Below are positions 44,830 to 53,733 of a DNA stretch of 64,000 nt, in pieces. The notes below the pieces were generated by a model. The model saw only the letters and a program-made list of their open reading frames with translations, was not told the DNA's origin and did no database searches. The translations under genes and the position numbers were made by a program. Source of the stretch: Ferruginibacter sp. (GTDB lineage: Bacteria > Bacteroidota > Bacteroidia > Chitinophagales > Chitinophagaceae); contig JAQBNH010000008.1 of NCBI GenBank assembly GCA_028288705.1, forward strand, positions 248,001 to 312,000. Direction: 5' to 3'. Within the stretch, counting starts at the first letter, position 1; every line of letters begins with the position of its first letter.

Positions 44830-46005
44830 TTATTTTTTCATGCCCCATTGCGTTGATTCCCCCTCGCCAGCTACATGTTCGGCGGAACGGTTAAAATCTT
44901 CGCTATGTGCCGGACCTTCAATTTCACTTAACTGGATATTCGGGTTGTTCACTTCACTTACATTGTGAATGTTCATCATCAGTTTCGGATCACGGCCATT
45001 CATCACTTCTTTGATCGTTTCTGCCGGCATCTCCAGCTTCTTATATTTGTTTGCACCGATCACAGAATGGCGGGCCACAAGTGTTTGTCCTTCTATTGTC
45101 CAGTCTTTCGTTTCTTTTTTATCAAAGCGGCAGGTATTGCAGATCCACCCGGGTTTACCATCAAAACTTTGTACTTCTCCCCACTGATCTTTTCTGGCCG
45201 TTACTCGAAACACTTCTTCGCCACGTAACCATAAAGTTGCCTTACCACAGCATTCGGGGTTTTCGCAATCGCGGTGTGCATCCACCGGCTTGGTGAACCA
45301 TACGCGGTTTTTGAAACGGAACGTACGATCTGTTAATGCTCCCACGGGGCAAACATCGATCATGTTTCCACTAAAGTCATTATCAACAGCGCGGGAAATA
45401 TAGGTAGATATCGCAGCATGATCACCACGATCAACGATCCCGTGAACGCGTTTATTTGTAATCTGGTCTGCAACATAGGTACAACGATAACATAAAATGC
45501 AACGCGTCATATGCAACTGGATATAAGGACCGATATCTTCTCTTTTAAAGGTACGGCGCGCAAACTGGTATCGCGTACCTTCTTTACCATGTTCGTAGCC
45601 AAGATCCTGCAGGTGGCATTCGCCGGCCTGGTCGCAAATCGGGCAATCCAGCGGATGATTGATCAGCAAAAATTCGACAACGCCGTTGCGGGCATCCGTT
45701 ACTTTTTCGCTGGTAATATTTTTTACGATCATACCATCCATTACCGTAGTGCGGCAACTAGCCACGAGCTTTGGCATCGGGCGCGGATCTGCAGTAGAAC
45801 CCGCTGCAACTTCTACGAGGCAGGTCCGGCATTTACCACCACTGCCTTCCAGCTTACTATAATAACACATGGCGGGCGGTGCCACATCACCACCGATCGA
45901 GCGCGCGGCATTCAATATTGTTGTACCGGGCGCAACATCAATTGTGATATTGTCGATGGTGACCTTAAATGCAGCCGGTGTTTCTTTTTTGACTTCTTCT
46001 GCCAT
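44830..46005 (-). CDS. nuoG: NADH-quinone oxidoreductase subunit G, short form lacking the molybdopterin-like domain
   Basis: About 391 residues from the ATG at 46005 (MAEEVKKET), compared with ~900 in E. coli. An upstream in-frame ATG at 46029 is not needed. The 2Fe-2S ferredoxin part holds the ligands in MCYYSKLEGSGGKCRTC. The His-Cys 4Fe-4S segment is HPLDCPICDQAGECHLQDLG. The next cluster motif has CILCYRC and CPVGALTDRTF. A further Cys set (CENPECCGK ... GWICNTCRFDK) marks only the beginning of the molybdopterin-like fold, after which the protein ends at a low-complexity tail. Short NuoG forms are a known Bacteroidota feature. The peripheral electron chain from NuoF is retained. Confidence 0.92.
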   Translation of the reverse strand: MAEEVKKETPAAFKVTIDNITIDVAPGTTILNAARSIGGDVAPPAMCYYSKLEGSGGKCRTCLVEVAAGSTADPRPMPKLVASCRTTVMDGMIVKNITSEKVTDARNGVVEFLLINHPLDCPICDQAGECHLQDLGYEHGKEGTRYQFARRTFKREDIGPYIQLHMTRCILCYRCTYVADQITNKRVHGIVDRGDHAAISTYISRAVDNDFSGNMIDVCPVGALTDRTFRFKNRVWFTKPVDAHRDCENPECCGKATLWLRGEEVFRVTARKDQWGEVQSFDGKPGWICNTCRFDKKETKDWTIEGQTLVARHSVIGANKYKKLEMPAETIKEVMNGRDPKLMMNIHNVSEVNNPNIQLSEIEGPAHSEDFNRSAEHVAGEGESTQWGMKK

Positions 46006-46086
46006 ATTTAATTTCACGCCAAGTTGCAACAGCCAAATGACGCTAAGTTTTTATAATTATTTACTACCCGATTCTTTCTTTCGGCA

Positions 46087-47436
46087 TTAAGCCGGAACAT
46101 GTATCGGATCTGCATAATGCCGCAAACCAAAATTCTCTTTGAGGCATTTTTCAGGATTCAGCACATGCCACTCAAACTCGTCGCGGAAATGACGGATCGC
46201 TGCGGCAACAGGCCATGCGGCTGCATCACCGAGCGGGCAGATCGTATTACCTTCGATCTTGCGCTGAATATCCCAAAGCAGATCGATATCACTCATTTGT
46301 CCTTTCCCTTGTTCAATATTCAATAATATCTTTTCCATCCAGCCCGTTCCTTCACGGCAGGGACTACACTGGCCGCAGCTTTCATGGCGATAAAATCTTG
46401 CTAATGTGTAAGTATGGCGAACAACGCATTGGTCTTCGTCCAGCACGATAAAACCGCCGGAGCCCATCATACTCCCTGTTGCAAAACCACCATCGCTTAA
46501 ACTTTCATAATTCATCAAACGCTTCTCACCTTTAGCAGTTGTGAGCAACAGATTCGCCGGTAAGATCGGCACAGAAGATCCGCCCGGAATACAGGCTTTT
46601 AATTTTTTCCCGTTTGGAATACCACCGCAATATTCATCACTGTAAATAAATTCTTCTACAGAGATCGTCATATCAATTTCGTAAATGCCGGGCTTATTGA
46701 TGTTTCCACAGGCACTGATCAGTTTTGTTCCTGTTGATTTGCCTACACCAATCGCTGCATATGCTTCTGCTCCTTCATTCATGATCGGCACGATGGCCGC
46801 TAATGTTTCCACATTATTTACAACGGTCGGACAGTCATACAATCCTTTGATAGCGGGGAACGGCGGCTTAATGCGTGGATTACCCCGTTTGCCTTCCAGT
46901 GATTCGATCAAAGCTGTTTCTTCACCACAGATATAAGCTCCGGCGCCACGCTGTACATACATCTCACAATCAAAACCACTACCCTGAATATTCTTGCCGA
47001 GCCAGCCATTTTGTTTGGCTTCTGCAATGGCTTCTTCTAAGATATCTGTGATCCAGTCATACTCACCACGGATATAAATGTAACTGGTATTGCTACCTAA
47101 CGCGAACGACGAAACGATCATTCCTTCGATAAGTAAATGCGGAATGAATTCCATGAGGTAACGGTCTTTGAATGTTCCCGGTTCACTCTCATCTGCATTA
47201 CAAACCAGGTAACGCGCAACGCCTTCCGGTTTTGCAAGAAAACTCCATTTCATTCCTGTAGGAAAACCGGCACCGCCTCTTCCGCGCAGCCCGCTCTTCT
47301 TCACTTCTTCCACGATATCTGCCGGCTGCATCTTCAAAGCTTTTTCCACGCTACGGTAACCGCCCTCGCGGCGATAAACATCGTAATGACGGATGCCTTC
47401 AACATGTGCCTTATCTAATAATAATTTTTTTGCCAT
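46087..47436 (-). CDS. nuoF: NADH-quinone oxidoreductase subunit F (NADH and FMN binding)
   Basis: 449 residues, normal length. GLRGRGGAGFPTGMKW marks the NADH/FMN site region and NADESEPGTFKDR the FMN-binding loop. GAGAYICGEETALIESLEGK follows. The N3 4Fe-4S cluster is bound by ESCGQCSPCREG, and the fourth Cys lies in TICPLGDAAAWPV. This subunit oxidises NADH and transfers electrons to NuoG/NuoE clusters. It is separated from nuoE upstream by the NlpE-like and VOC genes; the VOC gene ends 28 bases before... its neighbour on the upstream side. Confidence 0.97.
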   Translation of the reverse strand: MAKKLLLDKAHVEGIRHYDVYRREGGYRSVEKALKMQPADIVEEVKKSGLRGRGGAGFPTGMKWSFLAKPEGVARYLVCNADESEPGTFKDRYLMEFIPHLLIEGMIVSSFALGSNTSYIYIRGEYDWITDILEEAIAEAKQNGWLGKNIQGSGFDCEMYVQRGAGAYICGEETALIESLEGKRGNPRIKPPFPAIKGLYDCPTVVNNVETLAAIVPIMNEGAEAYAAIGVGKSTGTKLISACGNINKPGIYEIDMTISVEEFIYSDEYCGGIPNGKKLKACIPGGSSVPILPANLLLTTAKGEKRLMNYESLSDGGFATGSMMGSGGFIVLDEDQCVVRHTYTLARFYRHESCGQCSPCREGTGWMEKILLNIEQGKGQMSDIDLLWDIQRKIEGNTICPLGDAAAWPVAAAIRHFRDEFEWHVLNPEKCLKENFGLRHYADPIHVPA

Positions 47437-47464
47437 CGTATCAATTCAAAAATTAAAACCGGTT

Positions 47465-47887
47465 TTATGGATGCGCTTTAGGTTCTTTGTCATAGTTAAA
47501 CATCCAGTTAAAGCCAAACTGATCGGTGAGCATCCCAAAGCGCGCACCCCAAAATGTGTCCTGCAATTCCATCGTAATCACGGCACCTTCTGCCAATGCC
47601 TTAAACGTTCTGTCGATCGATTCCTGGTCTGTAAAATTTAAAGACATACTCAGGTTTGATCCTGGTTTCGGTGCCTGCCCCTGCATACTGTCTGAGACCA
47701 TTAACGTCAGCTCACCCGCTTTAAAGGTAGCATGCATGATATGATCTTTTATCTCCGGCGCAGTTTCCATCGGTGATTCACCAAATGTTTGTTTGAAGAG
47801 TACAGTACCGTTTAAAGCATTGCTGTAAAAATCAAGCGCTGCAGCTGCATTGCCGGCGAAAGTGAGATAGGGAATGATTGCTTCCAT
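47465..47887 (-). CDS. VOC superfamily protein, PhnB/DUF1428-like glyoxalase fold
   Basis: 140 residues, one complete PhnB-type VOC unit. It starts with the typical AIIPYLTFAGNAAAALDFYSNAL and contains MHATFKAGELTLMVSDSM and WGARFGMLTDQFGFNWMFNYD. This type lacks the full metal-ligand set of true glyoxalase I in many members, and its activity is often unknown. No signal peptide. It lies inside the nuo operon (5 bases after the NlpE-like gene, 28 bases before nuoF), which is not a usual place for it. It probably rides as a passenger on nuo transcription. Confidence 0.88.
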   Translation of the reverse strand: MEAIIPYLTFAGNAAAALDFYSNALNGTVLFKQTFGESPMETAPEIKDHIMHATFKAGELTLMVSDSMQGQAPKPGSNLSMSLNFTDQESIDRTFKALAEGAVITMELQDTFWGARFGMLTDQFGFNWMFNYDKEPKAHP

Positions 47888-47892
47888 GTTTG

Positions 47893-48426
47893 CTATTTTT
47901 TTACCAGGACATAATTTGTTGCTGTTGCGTCGTTCATCGTTTTCCCATCCGCACTCAACATCGTCAATTTATTTTCTCCGGCTTTATATTGAATAGTTCT
48001 GCCTGCGGATTTTTCTTCCTGCAGGGTTAAATTATTGCCGGCTATTTTCCAGGAACCGGTTGTTTGATTCGTATGTAACTCTTTTCCGCCTTCATACATT
48101 TCACGCAGGCTGAATTTTTTATTTTTCTTGAGTTCCAGAATAACTTTTATCCCGGAGCAATCTGCACAGGGTAAACTGCCCGTGTACAAGCCTTCCACAT
48201 CCAATGAATTTTCCGCAGTATGCAACGTATCAGCAAAAGGTACGGTGTCCATTAAGGTCGTTGCGTCAGAAGCCGGCGACTGATCTTTAGGATGCGTGTC
48301 GGCAGACGCGCTGTTAATACTGGTCGAACTATCCACAGATGAACGAACGGTTGTTGTTTGTTTATCATCTGCGCAGCTCACCAATAAGCCCGTTGCAATT
48401 ACCAGGAAGATGACCGTGTTTTTCAT
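47893..48426 (-). CDS. NlpE-like lipoprotein embedded in the nuo operon
   Basis: About 177 residues from the ATG at 48426. Starting there gives the lipoprotein signal MKNTVIFLVIATGLLVSC with lipobox LVSC, whereas the longer frame would place charged residues before it. A Ser/Thr/Asp-rich linker is followed by an NlpE N-terminal-type domain: GLYTGSLPCADCSGIKVIL, whose CADC pair is the hallmark, then ELKKNKKFSLREMY and GSWKIAGNNLTLQEE. E. coli NlpE signals envelope stress through Cpx and is linked with copper; here no Cpx genes are near. The gene begins two bases after nuoE ends. Confidence 0.87.
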   Translation of the reverse strand: MKNTVIFLVIATGLLVSCADDKQTTTVRSSVDSSTSINSASADTHPKDQSPASDATTLMDTVPFADTLHTAENSLDVEGLYTGSLPCADCSGIKVILELKKNKKFSLREMYEGGKELHTNQTTGSWKIAGNNLTLQEEKSAGRTIQYKAGENKLTMLSADGKTMNDATATNYVLVKK

Positions 48427-48428
48427 GA

Positions 48429-48929
48429 TCAGTTTTTTGCAATTTCTTTTTGCCTGCATTCTGCAATGATCGCATCTACTTTTTCTTTTGTGAGATGTTC
48501 GCGGTAAGTTTTACCATATTGCATCATCGGCGCATATCCACAGGCACCCAAACATTCCACCGTTTTTAAAGTGAACATTCCGTCAGCGGTTGTTTCACCA
48601 ACGTTGATATTTAATGTCTGCCTGATATAATCGATGATGTCGTCACTGCCATTCAACATGCAAGGCCCTGTCTGGCAGACTTCAAATAAATGTTTGCCAA
48701 CGGGTTTTAAATTATACATGCTGTAAAAACTCGCGACCTCATACACTTCAATCGGTTCGATGCTGAGCAGTCCTGCTACATAATCCATCACGGGCACATC
48801 CAGCCAGCCATTAAATTGTTCCTGGGCCAAATGCAACACGGGTAACAAAGCACTCTTCTGCCTGCCCTGCGGGTAACGCGCAATGATCTCATTTACCCGC
48901 GAAAGATTTTTATCATTAAACTGTATCAT
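48429..48929 (-). CDS. nuoE: NADH-quinone oxidoreductase subunit E (thioredoxin-like 2Fe-2S)
   Basis: 166 residues, normal length. The 2Fe-2S cluster N1a ligands are in CQTGPCMLNG and CLGACGYAP. The helical N-terminus (LLPVLHLAQEQFNGWLD and EVYEVASFYSMYN) is typical. The peripheral arm subunit sits beside NuoF. The gene begins 39 bases after nuoD and its stop is followed two bases later by the NlpE-like gene. Confidence 0.97.
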   Translation of the reverse strand: MIQFNDKNLSRVNEIIARYPQGRQKSALLPVLHLAQEQFNGWLDVPVMDYVAGLLSIEPIEVYEVASFYSMYNLKPVGKHLFEVCQTGPCMLNGSDDIIDYIRQTLNINVGETTADGMFTLKTVECLGACGYAPMMQYGKTYREHLTKEKVDAIIAECRQKEIAKN

Positions 48930-48968
48930 TAGAAAAATCGATTCAAATTGTAAAACCCAGTACCATAA

Positions 48969-50189
48969 TTATGCGTCCAGTTCTCCCGCGATAAGATTTA
49001 AACTACTCATCGTGATCACCGCGTCACTCAACATCCCGCCTTTGATCAATTCAGGATATGCCTGGTAATAAATAAAACACGGCCGCCGGAAATGCAGGCG
49101 GTACGGTGTTCTCCCGCCATCGCTGATCAGGTAAAATCCTAATTCACCATTGGCGCCTTCCACGGAACTATACACTTCGCCTGCAGGAATATCTGTTTCA
49201 CCCATCACGATTTTAAAGTGATAGATCAGGGCTTCCATTTTCGTGTATACATCTTTTTTCTCCGGCAGGTAATAAGCAGGTGCATCGGCATGAAACACTT
49301 CTGCTTCCGTGCCTTTAAACTCCTGAACTTTTTGCCATGCCTGGCGAATGATGCTGAGGCTTTCCCACATTTCTTCGTTACGCACTAAATAACGATCGTA
49401 ACAATCACCTGTTTTTCCGACAGGTATTTTAAAATCTAAATCTTCGTAGCTGCTATAAGGTGTATGCACACGAACATCATAATCAACACCGGCGGCACGC
49501 AGGTTCGGGCCAGTAAATCCGTAGTTCATGGCACGTTCTGCAGTGATCGGTCCGCAACCAATCGTGCGGTCCATGAAGATCCTGTTGCGGGTAAATAAAT
49601 TTTCGAATTCTTTTAATTGCTTTGGATATTCTTCCAGGAATTTCTCGAGCTTCTCAAACGCGGTATTGGTGAAATTTCTTTCAAAACCACCGATGCGCCC
49701 GATGTTTGTTGTAAGCCTCGAGCCACAAACTTCCTCGTAGATTTCGTAGATCAGTTCGCGGTATTGCATCAGATAAAGGAAGCCGGAATAAGCACCGCTG
49801 TCGACTCCTACTATCGAATTGCAGATCAGGTGATCGCTGATGCGCGCGAGTTCCATAATGATGATGCGGAGATAATCTACTCTCTTCGGGATGCTGACGC
49901 CCAGCAATTTCTCGCAGGTCAAATGCCAGCCCATATTGTTGATAGGCGATGAACAATAGTTCAGCCTGTCTGTCAGCGGGGTAATCTGGTAAAGCGGGCG
50001 GCGTTCGGCAATCTTCTCAAATGCCCTGTGGATATAGCCGACGGTAGAAGTAGCTTCCATGATACGCTCTCCATCCAGTTCCAGGATATTCTGAAATACG
50101 CCGTGTGTTGCCGGGTGCGTTGGCCCCAGGTTTAGCGTAGTAGTTTGCTTCTCTATGCTGCCTTCCGGTAAAACGATATGCTCACTCAT
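48969..50189 (-). CDS. nuoD: NADH-quinone oxidoreductase subunit D (49-kDa homolog)
   Basis: About 406 residues from the ATG at 50189 (MSEHIVLPEG). The ATG four codons upstream is less likely. NLGPTHPATHGVFQNILELDGE and AFEKIAERRPLYQITPLTDRLNY are classic. This subunit descends from a hydrogenase large subunit and forms the quinone-binding site with NuoB. GEVYSSVEGANGELGFYLIS is the conserved C-terminal region. Separate nuoC and nuoD genes are present, not the fused form. Confidence 0.97.
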   Translation of the reverse strand: MSEHIVLPEGSIEKQTTTLNLGPTHPATHGVFQNILELDGERIMEATSTVGYIHRAFEKIAERRPLYQITPLTDRLNYCSSPINNMGWHLTCEKLLGVSIPKRVDYLRIIIMELARISDHLICNSIVGVDSGAYSGFLYLMQYRELIYEIYEEVCGSRLTTNIGRIGGFERNFTNTAFEKLEKFLEEYPKQLKEFENLFTRNRIFMDRTIGCGPITAERAMNYGFTGPNLRAAGVDYDVRVHTPYSSYEDLDFKIPVGKTGDCYDRYLVRNEEMWESLSIIRQAWQKVQEFKGTEAEVFHADAPAYYLPEKKDVYTKMEALIYHFKIVMGETDIPAGEVYSSVEGANGELGFYLISDGGRTPYRLHFRRPCFIYYQAYPELIKGGMLSDAVITMSSLNLIAGELDA

Positions 50190-50250
50190 AATAAAAATCA
50201 AAAGTCAAAACTAAAAGACAGGTATTCAACGGATGAACCGGCATGCTGAT

Positions 50251-50754
50251 TTACCTGCCGAACATTTCATCATCTTTATCAATACGGGTTTGATCTTCCA
50301 GCGGAAATTCTTTGCGCATCGGGAAATAATCCATCTCATCCACGTTTAAAATCCTTATCAGGTTTGGATGCCCAACAAAATTGACCCCGTAAAAATCATA
50401 GGTTTCTCTTTCCATAAAATTAGCCGCCTGGAATAATGCCGTGGCGCTGAAAACATCGGGTGTATTGATATCAGTATACACTTTAAAACGAATGCGCACG
50501 TTCTCTTTTAAATTATGCAAGTGATATACGACCGCCAGTTCTGCTCCTTTACTATCCGGATAATGCACGGCCTGCAGATCGGTGAGAAACTGAAACCCCA
50601 ATTGCTCATCATCAAATAAAAACTGCAACACTTTCAGGTTATCTTCCTTTGGTGCCGAAAAAGTAAGCATACCATACGGCTCCTGGAAATTCGTCACCTG
50701 GTCGCCAAACTTTTGGGTAAGCCTGTCCTGTATTATTTGATTTGTTAAAGCCAT
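50251..50754 (-). CDS. nuoC: NADH-quinone oxidoreductase subunit C
   Basis: 167 residues. The 30-kDa subunit signature ERETYDFYGVNFVGHPNLIRI occurs near 112-132 and the C-terminal FPLEDQTRIDKDDEMFG follows. A peripheral arm scaffold that contacts NuoD. It starts 42 bases after nuoB and ends 61 bases before nuoD. Confidence 0.96.
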   Translation of the reverse strand: MALTNQIIQDRLTQKFGDQVTNFQEPYGMLTFSAPKEDNLKVLQFLFDDEQLGFQFLTDLQAVHYPDSKGAELAVVYHLHNLKENVRIRFKVYTDINTPDVFSATALFQAANFMERETYDFYGVNFVGHPNLIRILNVDEMDYFPMRKEFPLEDQTRIDKDDEMFGR

Positions 50755-50796
50755 TTATTCAAAAGTCAATTAGTAAAATTGAGAACTTAATTTTCA

Positions 50797-51360
50797 TTAC
50801 TGGATACCGTAGCCAGCCAGCAGGTCCTTGTATTGATCGCTATGCCTTCTTCTTAATCCTTCTGCATTTACCAGGTCCTGGATCTTCATAAAACCATCCA
50901 GTATTGCTTCCGGCCTTGGCGGGCAACCCGGTACATACACATCTACGGGGATCACCTGGTCGATACCCTGTAACACGGAGTAGGTATCGAAAATACCGCC
51001 ACTACTGGCGCACGCACCAACGGCGATTACCCAGCGTGGTTCTGCCATTTGCAGGTATACCTGGCGTAGCACCGGGCCCATTTTTTTAGCGATCGTTCCC
51101 ATTACCATGAGCAGATCACATTGGCGTGGTGAAAAGCCAACCCTTTCCGAACCAAAGCGCGCCAGGTCGTAATGACTGGCCATGGTTGCCATGAATTCGA
51201 TACCGCAGCAGCTCGTGGCAAATGGTAATGGCCAGATAGAATTTTTACGCGCCAGGCTCACCACTTTTTCGAAATTGGTGGCCATATAGCCTTCTCCCAT
51301 GTAACCTTCAGGGATGCCTTCAAATTTGACTGTATTATTAAACTGAACCGGACGTGCCAT
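50797..51360 (-). CDS. nuoB: NADH-quinone oxidoreductase subunit B (cluster N2)
   Basis: About 187 residues from the ATG at 51360 (MARPVQFNN). An in-frame ATG at 51405 would add 15 residues with no family match. The tandem-cysteine cluster N2 site is ATSCCGIEFMAT, with further ligands in GACASSGG and GCPPRPEAI. N2 donates electrons to quinone. The gene is followed 42 bases later by nuoC and preceded by nuoA. Confidence 0.97.
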   Translation of the reverse strand: MARPVQFNNTVKFEGIPEGYMGEGYMATNFEKVVSLARKNSIWPLPFATSCCGIEFMATMASHYDLARFGSERVGFSPRQCDLLMVMGTIAKKMGPVLRQVYLQMAEPRWVIAVGACASSGGIFDTYSVLQGIDQVIPVDVYVPGCPPRPEAILDGFMKIQDLVNAEGLRRRHSDQYKDLLAGYGIQ

Positions 51361-51444
51361 AATATCTTTTATTTGCTGATAGTACTTAACGCACCGTACT
51401 ACCAATTGTTTTACTCTTTTACAAACCAGCAGGCCTGTAAATGC

Positions 51445-51840
51445 TTACTCCTCCCACTTCAATGCACCCTTCTTAAAAATATAGATGAACCCGGCCAAAA
51501 ACAGGCCAACAAATAAAACGACTGCCATAAACCCGTTCCAGCCCAGCTCCCGAAAATTCACGGCGTAGGGATAGAAAAAGATCACCTCCACATCAAACAA
51601 CACGAAAAGGATCGCCACAAGGAAGTATTTAATGGCCATCGGCTGGCGTGCATTTCCACGGATCTCGATACCACTTTCAAAATTCTGTAGCTTATCGGCC
51701 GTTTTTCTTTTTGGCCCCAGAAAATTAGAGCCAATGATGATCGTTGTAATTAAACCGGCGGCAAACAGGAGCTGCAGCGCAATCGGGAGATAGTTCCCTG
51801 CATTATTCACCTGGTTAACCTGTAACAGAAAAAAATCCAT
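51445..51840 (-). CDS. nuoA: NADH-quinone oxidoreductase subunit A
   Basis: 131 residues with three membrane helices. The family sequence ENFESGIE-type region is seen as KLQNFESGIEIRGNARQ, followed by the second helix FLVAILFVLFDVEVIFFYPYAV with its conserved acidic residues. The C-terminus is basic (IFKKGALKWEE). First gene of the operon. A perfect promoter element lies 26-33 bases upstream. Confidence 0.96.
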   Translation of the reverse strand: MDFFLLQVNQVNNAGNYLPIALQLLFAAGLITTIIIGSNFLGPKRKTADKLQNFESGIEIRGNARQPMAIKYFLVAILFVLFDVEVIFFYPYAVNFRELGWNGFMAVVLFVGLFLAGFIYIFKKGALKWEE

Positions 51841-51865
51841 AGTAAATTTTAAAACGATTTAAAGG

Positions 51866-51873
51866 CAAAAATA
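51866..51873 (-). promoter_or_regulatory. Bacteroidota -7 element (TATTTTTG) of the nuo operon
   Basis: Minus-strand TATTTTTG is an exact match to TAnnTTTG, placed 25 bases before the nuoA ATG at 51840. No good TTG is found at usual spacing. It is the only promoter element I can see for the whole 15-kb operon. Confidence 0.6.
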
Positions 51874-51921
51874 AGATAGCCACAGCAATATACCATAGGT
51901 TCAATCAAATTTACCCATATA

Positions 51922-51951
51922 GGAAGCCCGGCAATATCTTGCCGGGCTTCC
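51922..51951. terminator. perfect 13-bp hairpin after the TPR gene, probable transcription terminator
   Basis: GGAAGCCCGGCAA pairs perfectly with TTGCCGGGCTTCC across a TATC loop. It lies 16 bases downstream of the TPR gene stop (51968) and upstream of the nuo promoter. On the minus strand the following bases are TATATGGG, so the U-tract is poor. It may act as a weak terminator, an RNA stabiliser or a protein-binding site. Confidence 0.65.
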
Positions 51952-51967
51952 ATTAATTTTAATAACC

Positions 51968-53665
51968 TTATTTTTTCTTAACCGGTGCGCTGGCTTTTTT
52001 AGCAGGGGCTTTTGGAGCCGGTGCTTTTTTAGGCGGAGCTTTCGGATCATTCTTGCTGATAAATTCGCGGTTGCTGATTAATTGCGCATCAGAAGGGTCT
52101 ATTGCCAGCGCCTTATCTACATAAGACAATGCGGTAGCCTGGTCTTTCTTCACATTATAATAATATTCGATAAAGTATTTATAAGCCCCGATTAACTGGT
52201 TCTTTACTTTTTCTTTGTCTGTTGCTGCTTCACCAATGGCAATTGCTTTTTGGTAAGCAGGAACCGCTAATGATAACGCACCTGTTGAATCAATACCAGC
52301 CTGCGCTTTACCGATCATATAATAACCAAAGATGTCTTCAGGATACTTTGCGGTGTAACGATTGAATACGCTGATCGCTGAATCATATGCGCCTGAACGG
52401 AAGTAGCCATAACCAGCGTTATACAAATCTACATTGCTGTAATTTTTCTTAACGCTCAGGATCTTATTATACCAGTCTGCCGCCTCGCCATATTTCTTCT
52501 GTTCATCATAAGCCATAGCCAGTGATTTCAAATAAGCTACCTTATTCACCTCCAGTGTATCCAAAGCAACAGCTTTCTCTACTAACTGGCCGGCGGCTGC
52601 TTCATTGCCCGGGAACTTCAACAGGATCGCTGCGTAGGCAGAGTAATCACCTGAACCGATTTTTTCCGGTAACTGGCGTTTGAAATATTCTTCATAACTC
52701 GCTTTCGCATTTACCGAATCATTCAGCCTGTTATAAGCCAGGGCTTTGATACCGAATAAATTGGGATACGGCGTTGTTCCACCGGCAGTGATACACTCAT
52801 TTGCTTTTGATAATGCTTCCTGGAATAAACCTTGTGCATATTTCATTGAAGCTCTGTAATAACATGCTTTGGGATCATCGTCAGATGCAGACAAGTATTT
52901 TTCCAGGTACTCCGCACTGCGGGTTACGTTTGTTTCATAGTAATAATTGAACAAAGTATTGTACACCGGTGCATACGCAGGATCTTTTGCGATCGCATCA
53001 TTGTAATACTTGATATATAATTCTTCTTGTCCGCGGCCCTGTGTCTGATACACACGACCTGACCGATAGATCGCACGGGCGTAGTTCGGGTTAATTGCGA
53101 GAGCAGCCTGGTAAGACTGGATCGCTTTACCGCCGTCGCCGGTTTTGCGGTAGGCATCACCAAGATTTGCCAATACCTCAGGATCTTTAAATCCTTTGAT
53201 CTTTGTGGCCTGCTCGAGTTTGCTTACAGCATAAGCGGCATCACCGTTCTTAACATCAGGATTAGAGTTTGCAGATCCGACCGCATTTAATACGGGGATA
53301 CTTTTGCCCTGGCTTAATGAGATCGCTGTTTCAAAATGGTTACGTGCTTCTGCAGTTTTCCCTTCCAGCAACTCTACATTACCCACGCCTGCAAGAATTA
53401 AAGGGCTGTTAGGATTGGCAGATAATTTTTGCAGGTACAAAGCTTTTGCGCCTGCGATATCGTCAAGACCAATTTCTGCCTGGCCCAGCCAGTAAATCGC
53501 TTCTTCGTTTGCCGGATTACTGGCCACCAATTTCTCGAACACATTCTTTGCACTCTGGTAACGCTCGTAATACATAAATTTCTTACCGTCATCAACACTC
53601 TGTGCCATCAGTGAAGTAGCAAAAAGCATCGCGACTAAGAAAATACTCATCTTGATTTTGTTCAT
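51968..53665 (-). CDS. exported tetratricopeptide-repeat protein
   Basis: About 565 residues from the ATG at 53665 (MNKIKMSIF), which starts a signal peptide ending SLMAQ. An earlier in-frame ATG at 53695 is rejected. The protein is built of TPR helical hairpins, for example AIYWLGQAEIGLDDIAGAKA, NLGDAYRKTGDGGKAIQSYQ and NAGYGYFRSGAYDSAISVF, filling residues ~25-530. It ends in a Lys/Ala/Pro-rich tail (APPKKAPAPKAPAKKASAP). Expected to act as a periplasmic scaffold. It is last in the tonB, small membrane protein, PstS-like, TPR operon, 68 bases after the PstS-like gene. Confidence 0.9.
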   Translation of the reverse strand: MNKIKMSIFLVAMLFATSLMAQSVDDGKKFMYYERYQSAKNVFEKLVASNPANEEAIYWLGQAEIGLDDIAGAKALYLQKLSANPNSPLILAGVGNVELLEGKTAEARNHFETAISLSQGKSIPVLNAVGSANSNPDVKNGDAAYAVSKLEQATKIKGFKDPEVLANLGDAYRKTGDGGKAIQSYQAALAINPNYARAIYRSGRVYQTQGRGQEELYIKYYNDAIAKDPAYAPVYNTLFNYYYETNVTRSAEYLEKYLSASDDDPKACYYRASMKYAQGLFQEALSKANECITAGGTTPYPNLFGIKALAYNRLNDSVNAKASYEEYFKRQLPEKIGSGDYSAYAAILLKFPGNEAAAGQLVEKAVALDTLEVNKVAYLKSLAMAYDEQKKYGEAADWYNKILSVKKNYSNVDLYNAGYGYFRSGAYDSAISVFNRYTAKYPEDIFGYYMIGKAQAGIDSTGALSLAVPAYQKAIAIGEAATDKEKVKNQLIGAYKYFIEYYYNVKKDQATALSYVDKALAIDPSDAQLISNREFISKNDPKAPPKKAPAPKAPAKKASAPVKKK

Positions 53666-53733
53666 CTTATTTATTTTGGTGTATGACTGATACAAGGTTA
53701 TAAAAAATTGTAAGAAACCGTTAAAGCACTGGA

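Noticed and set aside
36845..51840. Possible horizontal acquisition of the whole nuo cluster.
   Set aside because: Gene order, composition and promoter style match the rest of the window, and no mobile element or integration site flanks it.
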